Source: Dimorphilus gyrociliatus (lineage: Eukaryota > Annelida > Polychaeta > Dinophilidae). From it: DNA of 64,000 bases. How positions within the stretch are numbered: position 1 is the first letter of the stretch; each line of letters begins with the position of its first letter. This document shows, one piece after another, positions 1 to 10,194 of this stretch. The notes below the pieces were generated by a model. That model had not been told where the DNA came from. It made no database searches and worked only from the letters and a program-made list of their open reading frames with translations. The position numbers and the translations under genes were made by a program. Location of the stretch: positions 1,495,501-1,559,500 of the forward strand of contig CAJFCJ010000001.1 in NCBI GenBank assembly GCA_904063045.1, read 5' to 3'.

Positions 1-1
1 C

Positions 2-591
2 GTTCAATTAAAATCTTGTGTTAAGTTCTCTGCTGAAAATGGAGAAGAAAGTGGCATGGTTGTTACCGAGCTGAATGTTCTTAGCGGTCATTTTGTGGAT
101 ACCTCAGAATTGTTACAAGAATATGGAACAAGAGGCTTGAAACGAGTAGAAAGTGTTGGAAAGAAAGTCAACATGTATTGGGATGGATTCTCCGATAGAG
201 AAGAATGCTTCGAGTTGTTCGTTCAAAGAAAAGATCCAGTAGTAAATGTTCAACCTGCTGAAATTGCTCACTACGTATACTATGATGTCGAAGAAAGATC
301 AAGTCATATGTACTCATCTGACAGAAAAGGCTTTGTTTTAAATTTTCATGAAGCAAGATTAGCTGCCTGTAATGACTGTGGCATTGGTATGTATATCAAC
401 TTCAATGTTATAGAAATTTAATATATCTTTTTTTACATTTTTAAAATTTTCCAGAATACGTTTCGAATCTTAAAGAATCTAACGATCAGGGTCAGGAAAT
501 ACCTATTTTCCCAATTGGTAGTTCTTCCTCTTCTTTAAGATTTGGATTGTGGATTGCTATATTATCTCTTTCTACAATATTTCTTCTTTAA
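2..591 (+). CDS. Alpha-2-macroglobulin/CD109-type thioester protein, C-terminal part (5' partial)
   Basis: Two exons (2-386 and 455-591, phase 1 junction) encode the last part of an alpha-2-macroglobulin family protein; the rest lies upstream of the window. What is visible is the receptor-binding domain: a conserved Cys, then GMVVTELNVLSGHFVD, and further on KRVE, ECFELFVQR and the VVNVQPAEIAHYVYYD strand. After the domain there is a short polar linker, then a Ser-rich stretch and a hydrophobic end (LWIAILSLSTIFLL) with no basic tail, which is typical of a GPI-attachment signal. A GPI anchor is characteristic of the CD109 branch, whereas soluble A2M, C3 and insect TEPs usually lack it, so I infer a cell-surface CD109-like protein. 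The thioester and bait regions cannot be seen. Family assignment is solid; the CD109 subfamily is an inference. Confidence 0.85.
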
Positions 592-1267
592 ACTTTTTTA
601 AATATATCTACATTTGCTTAAAATCACATGTTTATCAAAGTCTCCTTTGTGTAGAGTATTTAATAAAAAAGTTTGGTATGAATTTGTTCTTATTTTGAAT
701 TTAGCTAAAAAATTAATATAGTTTCTATATTAACAAACAAGTGAAATTTTTGTTGCCTATGTTTTTTGACTAAATTTAATGGTTCAGTGTTTAAATTTTA
801 ATTTGAAAATGTATAGTAACAGTACACCGTATATATATATTAGTAATATTAGTATATTATTAAATACTTTCACCAGACAGTGACGTCGTAGAGAACTACG
901 ATAATTTTTCAACAAGAGCTTTATTATTATAGAAATATAGAATATAATACATTTAAAAATCAGTCTCTATGCGAATACTAGAAAAATGAAATCGGTAGTA
1001 CAAAATCAAATAAGTGAATATAACGTAAAATTTTGAAATCTTCAATTTCTAACTTTTTAAAAAGTTAGTTTATCATAATCATTTTGGAAATATGATTTAT
1101 TTCTAATAAAAAAAGACATTTTTAAGTCTGTCAACAAAAGTTTAATTAATTAAAAAGTATATATTCTATAAAAAGAATTGCCAAACCCACGGATTTTGTA
1201 TTCCAATAAAAACTGGTATATTTGAACTGTTGTGTTTCGTAACTTAACTGCGGAGTCGGCATAAAGA
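592..1267. other. Intergenic: 3' flank of CD109-like gene and 5' flank of ZC3HC1
   Basis: AT-rich stretch without a supportable ORF. It contains a TGACGTCG CRE-like word near 882 that overlaps a short inverted repeat (CGTAG, 4-base loop, CTACG) and lies about 380 bases before the ZC3HC1 start. Nothing else is recognisable. Confidence 0.4.
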
Positions 1268-3777
1268 ATGGAGGCACGCAAGAAAATATCCGAAATACTT
1301 TCCTCGTTTACACAGGAACAAAATGTGTACGTAAGCATTGTTTTTTCTTGTTATAAACTTTATTTAATAAGGAAAGGTTTAAATTTTTGTCATTATATTT
1401 AAGTATTATACATTACGATTTAAGAATCTTCTTCCATTATCGTTAATAGATCTAAGAAACCGAACGCAATCTCTCAAGAGTTTGTTCAGACGGACTTTAT
1501 TGATTTCAAAAAACGAGTTTTAACTTTTGATGTAAGTATTTAACTATTAAATAAAGATAATGCATCCCAAAAATTTTTTAGCCCTCAGTTTGGTATGGAA
1601 AGCCAATGTGGTTGAATCCATTGCAGCTAGCTCGATTTGGATGGACAATGGTCAGTCATAATTTACTTAAGTGCTCGTTTTGTAGTGCTTATGCCGGTAC
1701 GGATCTACCATTACCAACAAACAAAGCAGTTTGTAAGTTTTTAACAGGTTAAGATTATAGCATTTTAAAACAACTTCACCCGTTAGATGACAATTGCGTG
1801 GAAAGACTGAAAAAATCGTTACTTTTAAATCACAATTCCCTGTGTAGTATAAGAAGCCGTCCCTGTTCTGGTAAGCTATCAAGTTTTATGAGAGTAAACG
1901 AATACATTTAAAGAATTTTAGAATCTTATTTGACATTGGATTGGGAAAGTGTTCAAGAAGCACGAGATTATTTATTAGAAAGAGTAACCGCGACACTAGA
2001 AGTTGGTTATAATCTTCCGAGAGTTAGCGAAGAAATTTTGATGAAATTAGTAAGTATTTGTTTGAGTATGCTTATGACATACTAATATAATCATACATAA
2101 TAGGGTCTTAATGAAGAAAACTTTAAAACAATGAAGAAGATCTTTGAGAAAGATTTACCAAATAATTCTGACATGGATGTTATTAAATGTGCTGTTTCTC
2201 TGTCTCTTTGTGGTTGGGTAATTAGGTAAGTAGATAATATGAGTTTTTTATCTATTTATATTTATTTACATTCCAGAAAAGTTGCCAAGAACATTGAAAT
2301 TTATTGTAATATGTGCAATAGACAAGTTGCACTTCGACAATATTATACACTTCAAGATGAACCTAGACCAATTGGAGAAAATGAAGACTCTGTAATAGGA
2401 AGCTCAGAAATAGCTAGCTTTGAAACTAAACGGTCAGATGTCGCTGTCCAAACAACTACACTTGAATTTGAACATGAAGAAGTTCAAACAGAAGTTGATA
2501 GTAATGGTGAGTGTTTGAATATTGAATAATATTAAAAATAATATTAAATAAATTTTATAAAAATGTTCAATATTTTTAGCTTGGAAGAAAATGCTAGCTA
2601 GGAAGAATTCATATGATTCCGAAGACTCGTCAACTGGCTTATTTAGCTCAAACTGTCGACCTTTTTCACCCCGACATGTACCTACAAAAAATGGTGTCTT
2701 TGGAAATCAAAGTGCTCCCCAATCCAATATTTTCTACTCATCAACCTCTTATAATACCAGCAGATCAAGTTCAGCATTGGAAGTACTCCACGAAGTTGCT
2801 ACTGAAGAAGAGAGCGTTTCGGCTATGAGAGAAGAGAGCGTTTCAACTGTAAGAGATGACAGTAACTCAAATTCTACTGAAGAACAAAGGGAAAAAGAAG
2901 AAAAAAATGATTCTAATACTAAATTTGATCTTCATACTATTCTTGAAGAGAGTCAGGACGAAAATTGTCAAGAGGAATCTGAAAACGAAGACTCACCTGT
3001 CAGCAAATTAGAAAAAAATGTTAATTTTCAAGCAGTATTAGATACTGAAGAAACAGAAGAATATCCCACAATTTGTTTTGAACAAAGTAAGGGTGATGAC
3101 GATAGTGGAAGTGATGAGTATGAAGAATATGTTGGAGAATATGAATCCCTTTCGAATGAAGATGATATCGAGGATATGACTGAAAATGATACAAACTACG
3201 AAGTAATAGCTGTTTCAACTACAAGTGAAAGTGATATGGAAAATGAGAGAAATAGTGCACTGGAAAGTGGCCAGGACGAATTGGATGCCGATTTCTATGA
3301 AGATGACGATTCCAACTCAAGCGAACCGAATATCCCTCAGGTTGATGGCTCAACAGAACTTAACAAAAGAAAGAGAACTTTGAGTAGCGAATCGAACTTT
3401 TCTTTTAAAAGACAAAGAACTCAAATGACAGTAAGTTTTTTAAAAAAAGTTACAATTTTATTTAAACTGCTAAAATCTTTATTTCCAATTTTAGAACAAA
3501 TTACACTTTCATCCAGCAAATGAACATAGAAGATGGTGTCCCTGGATTCACTCTCACGTTGCTAATAGTCAAGAAGGATATAAAGGATTTTTGTTCGCAG
3601 TTCTAGATGAAGTACCTCCTGGAGGCGTTAGAAAATTTCCAATGTTTGCTGAGGTAAATAATTCCTTATAACATTTTTTTCCCAATAAATGCTAATTTCT
3701 GCTTCTTGCAGCCAACTGGAGATAATGTAAAGAAAGTAAAACGCCTCTTAAAAGAATGGGCAGCGCCTATAGAATAA
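1268..3777 (+). CDS. ZC3HC1: Nuclear-interacting partner of ALK (NIPA) / C3HC zinc-finger protein
   Basis: About ten exons. The first runs from the ATG at 1268 to a donor at 1327 and joins 1450-1531 in phase 2. The N-terminal part carries the NIPA C3HC zinc finger: WYGKPMWLNPLQLARFGW, then LLKCSFCSAY and a later HNSLC. A second conserved block lies around IKCAVSLSLCGWVI and IEIYCNMCNRQVAL. The last exons carry the HPANEHRRWCPW motif (His-Arg-Trp-Cys-Pro) of the second zinc-binding domain. Between them sits a long Ser/Glu/Asp-rich, very acidic low-complexity insert (2591-3430) followed by a basic KRKR stretch that may be a nuclear localisation signal. In vertebrates NIPA/ZC3HC1 is a nuclear-pore-basket protein also linked to SCF ubiquitin ligase control of cyclin B1. 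The stop is TAA at 3775. Orthology rests on both zinc domains being in the right order. Confidence 0.9.
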
Positions 3778-4170
3778 TTGACCGAAATAATTATAATATA
3801 ATTATGATTTTATGTATGTTAACGTTATATTCTTACATCGCATTTGCTTATTACAATTAATAGAACTTTATGAATTAAGAACAAATGGTTTTTATTTTAT
3901 AATATTACGAATGGGTTAAATTTCTTTAAGGGTTTCAAACAATAGAAATTTATTAGTCTTTAATCAATCTTCCGCTATACTTTTATTGCGTCAGTATAAA
4001 TACTATCGACTTAGAAAGTAAACGTTTTCGAGACTGAACTACTATTTTTCTGTGAAAACTGGTTACTGAGAGTGTTCTGTTGTCGGTTATTTCGCGCGTC
4101 AGATTAATGTGTCTTTACAACGCAAAGAATGTAAAATGTTTCCGAATACTAGCTTCTTCTCTAACCGATC
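3778..4170. other. Intergenic between ZC3HC1 and MTBP
   Basis: 3' flank of ZC3HC1 and promoter/5' leader of the next gene. A TATAAATA box lies at 3995-4002, about 170 bases before the MTBP start, and a 13-codon upstream ORF begins at 4136. Confidence 0.4.
3995..4002 (+). promoter_or_regulatory. TATA-like box upstream of MTBP
   Basis: TATAAATA in the sense orientation in the 5' flank of MTBP. The spacing to the ATG would leave a leader of roughly 140 bases. No transcript data support it. Confidence 0.3.
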
Positions 4171-7100
4171 ATGAAGCGTTATATATTATATTTATCTGAT
4201 AATTGTGGCATAGATTCTGAGATTCCTAAAGGTAGGATAAACTAAATATTCTTAATTTATTTGAGCGATAAGGAATTATTTTCAGATTCGCGCAATCCTT
4301 TCATTTCGACGACTTACTTTCAATTGGCATCAGTCTGTTATAAGGGCTTATCAGCCTTATGGAGCAATATCAGAAGCATAGATATAGAAAAAAATGCTTG
4401 TAATCATGATAGGTAAAATGTTTTAACTGCAATAAGCTTTGAAACTAACAATTATACTTACTTTAGACTTTCTTGGGAAAATTATTGTTTGAAAGTTCAT
4501 ATTGTTTTAGACCAAGTGCCAATCAATAGAAGTAAGAATTATTATTATTTCTTTGTGAACAAGACAATAAACAGCACTTTTTTCAGCTTGTTTACTTTTA
4601 GTCTACATATCCAATGTAGAAATATTAAATGTTTTGTAAGTATATTTCAAAATACTTATCTATGTAAAAACATATAAATAATGAAAAAATTCTTTCTCCT
4701 TAAACGTTTTTAGAGAAGAAAATTGTTTTAAATTATTGTTTCATCGTCTAATTGATGTTTATGGTGCTGTTTTTTTTATTCCAAATGAAACAAAGCAATT
4801 TAACTGTCGTTGGACACCTTTTAATCGAATTTCATCTTTTAACGAAGTTTTAAAGACGGTTTGGTCTAACGATATCATTTTTACACAAAATGTGAGTATA
4901 ATTATTCTAAAAATTAAAGGAATTCTTAATAGAATTGAAGTTTAATATAGATCAAACTACATAATTTATTAATTGTTGACGACAAAACATTCCAAGAAGA
5001 GGTATCACTATCTTTATAAAAGTTAACGAAATAAGTTTCTAATACAAAAACTTTCATTTGTTTCAGATAAGTGATGATCTGATTTTTCACACAATAAAAT
5101 CAGTAGATTTTGTAGAGCAAATTCCTGAAAAGCTATCTTCGGCTTCCCTACGTATACTACAACCAAATAATAGGTAAATAATGTTAATTAAATAATCAAC
5201 TTGAGATAATATTATAAAATATATTAATATAATAAATGTTTTAAAGCGATACGGAATCTAAGCTAAGAAATTTATTTTTCGAAGAATTTAAAAGGTTATC
5301 AGAAAATGTTGGTTGAAGAGATAATATTTTTTCAACAAAAAAATGATCTCTATTATCTTTTTAATTAACAGCATGGATACATTGTTAAACTTAACTTTTG
5401 TCATGACCAAACATCGGGGAAACTTCAAACTTTTGAAGATTATTTGAAAAGATTTCGAAATAGAAAAGTTAAAGGTAAATAATATTAATAATGAATTGAT
5501 TTAGGATTGAATTTATTGAACATCAATTCACAGAAAAAGAAAATGAGCTGAAGGCAAATGGATATTTAAAATTCTTTTTACATAACAAAGGGAACGATAT
5601 CTACTTAACCTTTATCAATGACGAGTTATCGATAGATGAAGACAAAACAATCGGTAACAGCATTTAATATTTTTGTTCTATTGTTCTATATTGTAAATTA
5701 ACAACTGAAACGTTAATTGTATAGGAGATTCTAGCTTAAATGAAAAGGAAAATTCTATCGAATATACTTTCGAAAATCCCTTTTTAGCCGCACTTTCACC
5801 TCCAAGATCAAAGGGTAGGTGTCTTTTTCTTTTTTTTACGAAAAGAAAATTAGAATCCTTTGAAATATTTACCAATAAAATTTTATTCTATGTTTCTAGT
5901 TATTACGCTAACAGCTGCTGAAATGTTGCGGATTTATAACGAGAGGAAAGGAATACTTTTAGGTGGAGGAAGTCTAAAACCTAATAGAAGGTAGTTAAAA
6001 GATATATATTTTTTTATTTCAAGAATATATTGTATATTATGTTATACAGAATTCGACGTTTAAATAACGAATCTTCCAAAGATTGGCCATATCCAAAGGT
6101 TCTTAACGCAAGTTGGCATGGTATCTAGTAAGTTGAATAGCTGCAAAAATTTACATATATTAACTTATATAATTTTTTATCACTCGAGGAAATCTTTAGT
6201 GAATTCATTATCTAAATATTAAAAACATTTTCTATCTCAACCTGTCAGATATTTTCCAATTTTAACTATTTTATTAATGTTCTTTTTAAAATATATAATA
6301 TAGATGTCAGTACTAAAACAATTTTTTCGTTTATATTTATTACTTGATTAATCAAAATTTTACGCTTTAGCTATAATGTGGGTGAAGAAGCGGAAGATTA
6401 TGAAAGAGAGACTTATATTAAAGCAAGAAGTTTATTGGGATTGAAGGATGGCTTATCAACTTGCTGCACATCAAACACAACGGCTTTAACAATTACTTTG
6501 AGCCATCAGTAAGAAATAATAGATAAATCATTGATTTATTATAGTGTACTTAATTTTGTTTTCTATAAAACTTGATCAGAAAATTCGCAAAGTTTACAAG
6601 ATCACCGTCAGATGGTCATTTGAACAAGTTGAACAAACGTTCGTTATGTAAAGCCGTATCTTTTTGCGATAGCACGTTTAGTAGTAGGGAATTACAGAAT
6701 TTAGGTTTAAGTAGAAGATCTGATGAAGGAAAAGAAGGAAATAAGAAAGTTAGAAGGTGTTTACAGTTAAATAAAAAAAGAAGCGCAAACGAAGAGAGAA
6801 TAGAAAGGTTGCTTGGTTATATAAACAAAGATTTCAATTAGACTAATATTTATTATCATTCCTATTAGGAAACCGTCTAAAGTTGATTTATTAAGATCTC
6901 CATTAAAATCAAGCACAGTGAGAAGAATGACAAGAACAATTTCGCATTCTTTTAGCGAAAACTTACAAGATAATAGCAAGTTTGTTCAAAGAACTCCCGA
7001 AAAATGTTCTTTGATAGAAAATATGGAAAAAAACACGGCTGACAGAGCGAAACAAAATTTGGATAGAAATCTGTCCAATTCTCAAGGAACCGTTAGTGCT

Positions 7101-8026
7101 ATTTCTATTTTTATACAGTATTATGTTTTTCCTACAGAAAATGATTTTTTTCAAACTTTATCATTTTCCAGTTTTACCAGTTTTTATCAATTGAGATAAC
7201 GTTAAATAACATATATTCGTATTAATGAAGCTATAATCCTACAAAGAAATATTTTGATTTGTTTAATGACACCTCGCCTTCATATATCATTTTCACATCT
7301 TTGCCATCTTTTCGGTAGGCAAACGCAAACATCTACGATAAATAGAGATAAGCATTTATGCGAACACCTTACCAAGACACTTTTAAATATGCTTACACAC
7401 TGCTAAAAAACCAAAAACATGACGTCATATCTTTTTAAATTGACAGCCAAAAGTTGATTGGAGCCTACATAATAGCATATAAGAGAAATTATATTTTATT
7501 TTTAAAATATTTAGCGTTTGTATTCTACATTTTGACCTTGAAATTCTAAACCTTTAAGACTTATATAGTTCAAAGGTAAAGAGCTTAAGGAAACAATTAT
7601 CAGTACTACTTGAAAGAGAATATTGCATGTCTATGAAAAAGTTTAATATTTTGTTTTATTTTTGTGTCACAGTTGATAAGAAAGTTAGTAAGAGAAACTC
7701 TAAGGAAACGTGGAATGGACTTTAAAGCTGACCTACATAAAAGAGTTTATAAGCGTCTAGTAACTTGCTGTGGATCGTTGTTAAGCGTTTGTAGAAAATT
7801 CCTATTCTCTTTTTAATTTTGACTATATTAAATTAAAAATAGGGCGTTACGGATATGTCTTTCTCAAGAAAAATTACTGACGATGTTTTGGATAATTTAT
7901 TTGATACCGTAAGGCTTTTTTTGATAAGATGCTGAGTGAAAAAAATCTGTTATATTTTGCTTATCTTTTACATAATAGGTTGTTCGTATAGAAGAGAAAG
8001 TGAATTTACCAAGAATCATTAAGTAA
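4171..8026 (+). CDS. MTBP: MDM2-binding protein homologue (Treslin partner in replication origin firing)
   Basis: About 17 small exons read from ATG 4171 to TAA 8024. Similarity to vertebrate MTBP is spread along the protein: the start (MKRYILYL), a central ITLTAAEMLRIYNERKGILL block followed by GGGSLKP, an SWHGIYYNVGEEAEDYER block, a Lys/Arg/Ser-rich disordered C-terminal third (6572-7090), and a final helical exon (RKLVRETLRKRG, from 7678) matching the conserved MTBP C-terminus. MTBP pairs with Treslin/TICRR and is needed for CDC45 loading at origins; its ends are related to yeast Sld7. The last joints (7093 to 7678, then a short intron to 7852, then 7979) are my best phase-consistent path. 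Reading through the penultimate intron would instead end the protein within about 20 residues. Coding sequence diverges fast, which explains its weak similarity. Confidence 0.75.
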
Positions 8027-8116
8027 TGTGATATAGGAAGTTTGATACATCTGCATTTGTAATCTATTTTTAATATATAATATGTAAATTTATTTCAAGT
8101 ACCACTTTTTAATGAC

Positions 8117-8169
<53 letters not shown>

Positions 8170-8322
8170 TAATATAGATATATATATATACTTTATAATG
8201 TAGCATAAGGCAAAAATATAAATTAAATAATGTCAAAGTTTGTAATCACAAATAAAATAACAGTTTGTTTAATTAACTTTGTATTTTTCTGGAATCACTT
8301 GAAGTTTCAATCATCTTTGTTT
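8027..8322. other. Intergenic with long TA microsatellite
   Basis: Gap between convergent MTBP (+) and the granulin-like gene (-). It is dominated by a (TA)n run at 8119-8191; no ORF is supportable. Confidence 0.5.
8119..8191. repeat. (TA)n microsatellite
   Basis: Roughly 25 uninterrupted TA units, a short break (CTAATATAGA) and about six more units. Confidence 0.95.
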
Positions 8323-9247
8323 TTAATCTTTCTTTTCCCCAATTTTCACTGGTACATTCCTTTCTTTTAGAGACTCTTTTGGATTGATTCTGTTGACTGA
8401 TAGGATATTTGATTTCTTCATGTTATCCTTTTAAAAATAAATCATTTGAGATTTCTATTAAACTGTTAGAAATAAAAATGTTGAAGACTCTTACTGGATT
8501 TTCGTTAAAACAACACCCTCCTAGGCAACAGAATGCTTCGTCGTCGCAGCAATAGCTTTTTGATAGGATTCCTCCACAGCATATTGGTGCTCTACCAGGA
8601 CAGCAGTTAGATCCGTCAGCGCAACAGACGACATAATCTTTTGGACAGCAACCACCACCTGATTCATCATCGCAACATTCGCCATCTTCGCAAGATCCAT
8701 TGGTAGAATTGCATGAAGTTTTCTAAAGTAAGAATAGAAGAAAAATAATAGCGAAAGGTTTATTTCTATAAGAAAAATACTTACTAATGATTGTTTCTGT
8801 ACTGTTTGAGAAGCTTTACGTTGTTCAGGCTTTGACTGTAGTTCATTGTTTTTATTAAAATTGAAGTTAAGAGTTATTAACGAAAAATTGTATGATAATT
8901 TATTGATAATTTTCTCTCTATATATTTTGCTTGACTTTAATTTTATTATTAAAGTCATTTTCATTTTCAGTATTTATTGCGATAAATTATAATATTTTAT
9001 CATTTTACACGATATACACCTCATTAATCATTTGAAAATTGATATTTTAACATCTGTCCTCCTCATACAATGCGATAATAATTGTTAAGCATTACGTAAT
9101 TTGTCAAATGATCATGTTAAATAGATAAACGATAAGAAAAGTCTACAGTAACTGCCAATTAAAACAGCATCAACCGTACAAACCTGTTGTATTAGGTCAC
9201 CGGTATCTTTACGTCCAATTGCTTAATACGGAGTGGTATAATAGGAG

Positions 9248-9280
<33 letters not shown>

Positions 9281-9492
9281 GATGAATAAATGTTATATCT
9301 CATAATATACAAATTACAAGATTCTTAATTTCATCGAATTATTTATTTATTTATTTAAAAGATAGAAAAAAAATAATATTTTGTTTTTATTAAAAAACAA
9401 AAAGAAAGATAAAACTTACTTAGACAATTGTTTAAAGTTGTTGCTGCACTTAGAAAAATGATTAATGCCAAAGAGACGCTTCGAACTTCCAT
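8323..9492 (-). CDS. Secreted granulin-like cysteine-rich protein
   Basis: Minus-strand gene. Exon 1 (9492-9420) gives a clean signal peptide (MEVRSVSLALIIFLSAATT). A later exon carries QSKPEQRKASQTVQKQSL and joins in phase 0 at 8843/8723 (approximate) to the cysteine-rich exon, which ends near 8501. A final basic exon ends with TAA at 8323-8325. The core reads C-x6-C-x4-CC-x7-CC-x6-CC-x5-CC, which is the granulin spacing, including GGGCCP and SNCCPG. It then continues with four more CC pairs, giving 18 Cys in about 70 residues. Granulins are secreted growth-factor-like or lysosomal peptides. The junction from exon 1 (phase 1) to the second exon is not resolved: the best acceptor (near 8857) is out of phase, so an extra small exon or an alternative acceptor is needed. 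Confidence 0.65.
9245..9279. repeat. (GA)n microsatellite
   Basis: GA repeat with a single AGACAGAGAG break, inside an intron of the granulin-like gene. Confidence 0.9.
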
Positions 9493-10194
9493 CTTTTTAG
9501 TAGTTTTGAATTGTTTCTCTTCTATTTTTTTGTTTATTAATAATTATTTAGTTAAAAGATTTTTAAAGATGGCGGAATCGAAAAAGGAAAAAACAAGAGA
9601 GAGAAGTTAACTTAGTAAATCTTTTACAATTATTGCAAATTTTAGCGGATATTAAATAAAGTTTGAGCGAATAGTACTACTACCTTTCTGTTACTGGTTA
9701 ACAATTTCGTATTATCAGATATATATATCATCTTATCTAACGTTTTTTTTCGAAATTTGATATACATATAATTAATAGTAATTTTATGCAAATTAGGTAA
9801 TGTTTTTATAGATTTTAGAATACGTCTTGCACTTTATATGTTCAATTGTTCTAGAATATTCCACTGAACTGGTTATACATATAGTGCATATTTATAAGTA
9901 TATTAAAGTAACTGTAGATGGCGTTACATCTTTATTTCGAATGTTCTATTAAGAGAATTGATTTGATTAAAGGGAAGAAATAATAAATCAAGTATTCTAT
10001 GACGATAGGAAAAATTCGGCTGTATTAAAGTTTTTTGGTTGTCTTTTTTATCTTTTAAATTTGTTTGTAAAGTTTATCATAGACTGTACTCATACAAAAA
10101 GAATGTTCGTTTTTAAAGAAAAGTCTTGACGAGGGCCGAACTAGCACCAATTAAAAACTACCGAATAAGGGTCGGGAGGGAACACAATTAGAAC
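9493..10194. other. Intergenic between granulin-like gene and still life
   Basis: No coding potential seen. It is the 5' flank of the granulin-like gene (-) and the 3' flank of still life (-). It holds one copy of the recurrent word AGATGGCGTTA at 9916-9926. Confidence 0.45.

Noticed and set aside
881-905. CRE plus short hairpin upstream of ZC3HC1
   Set aside because: A single half-conserved CRE and a 5-bp stem are expected by chance in a region this size, so it was not raised as a finding.
9428-9610. 60-codon plus-strand ORF near 9.4 kb
   Set aside because: It is antisense to the signal-peptide exon of the granulin-like gene.
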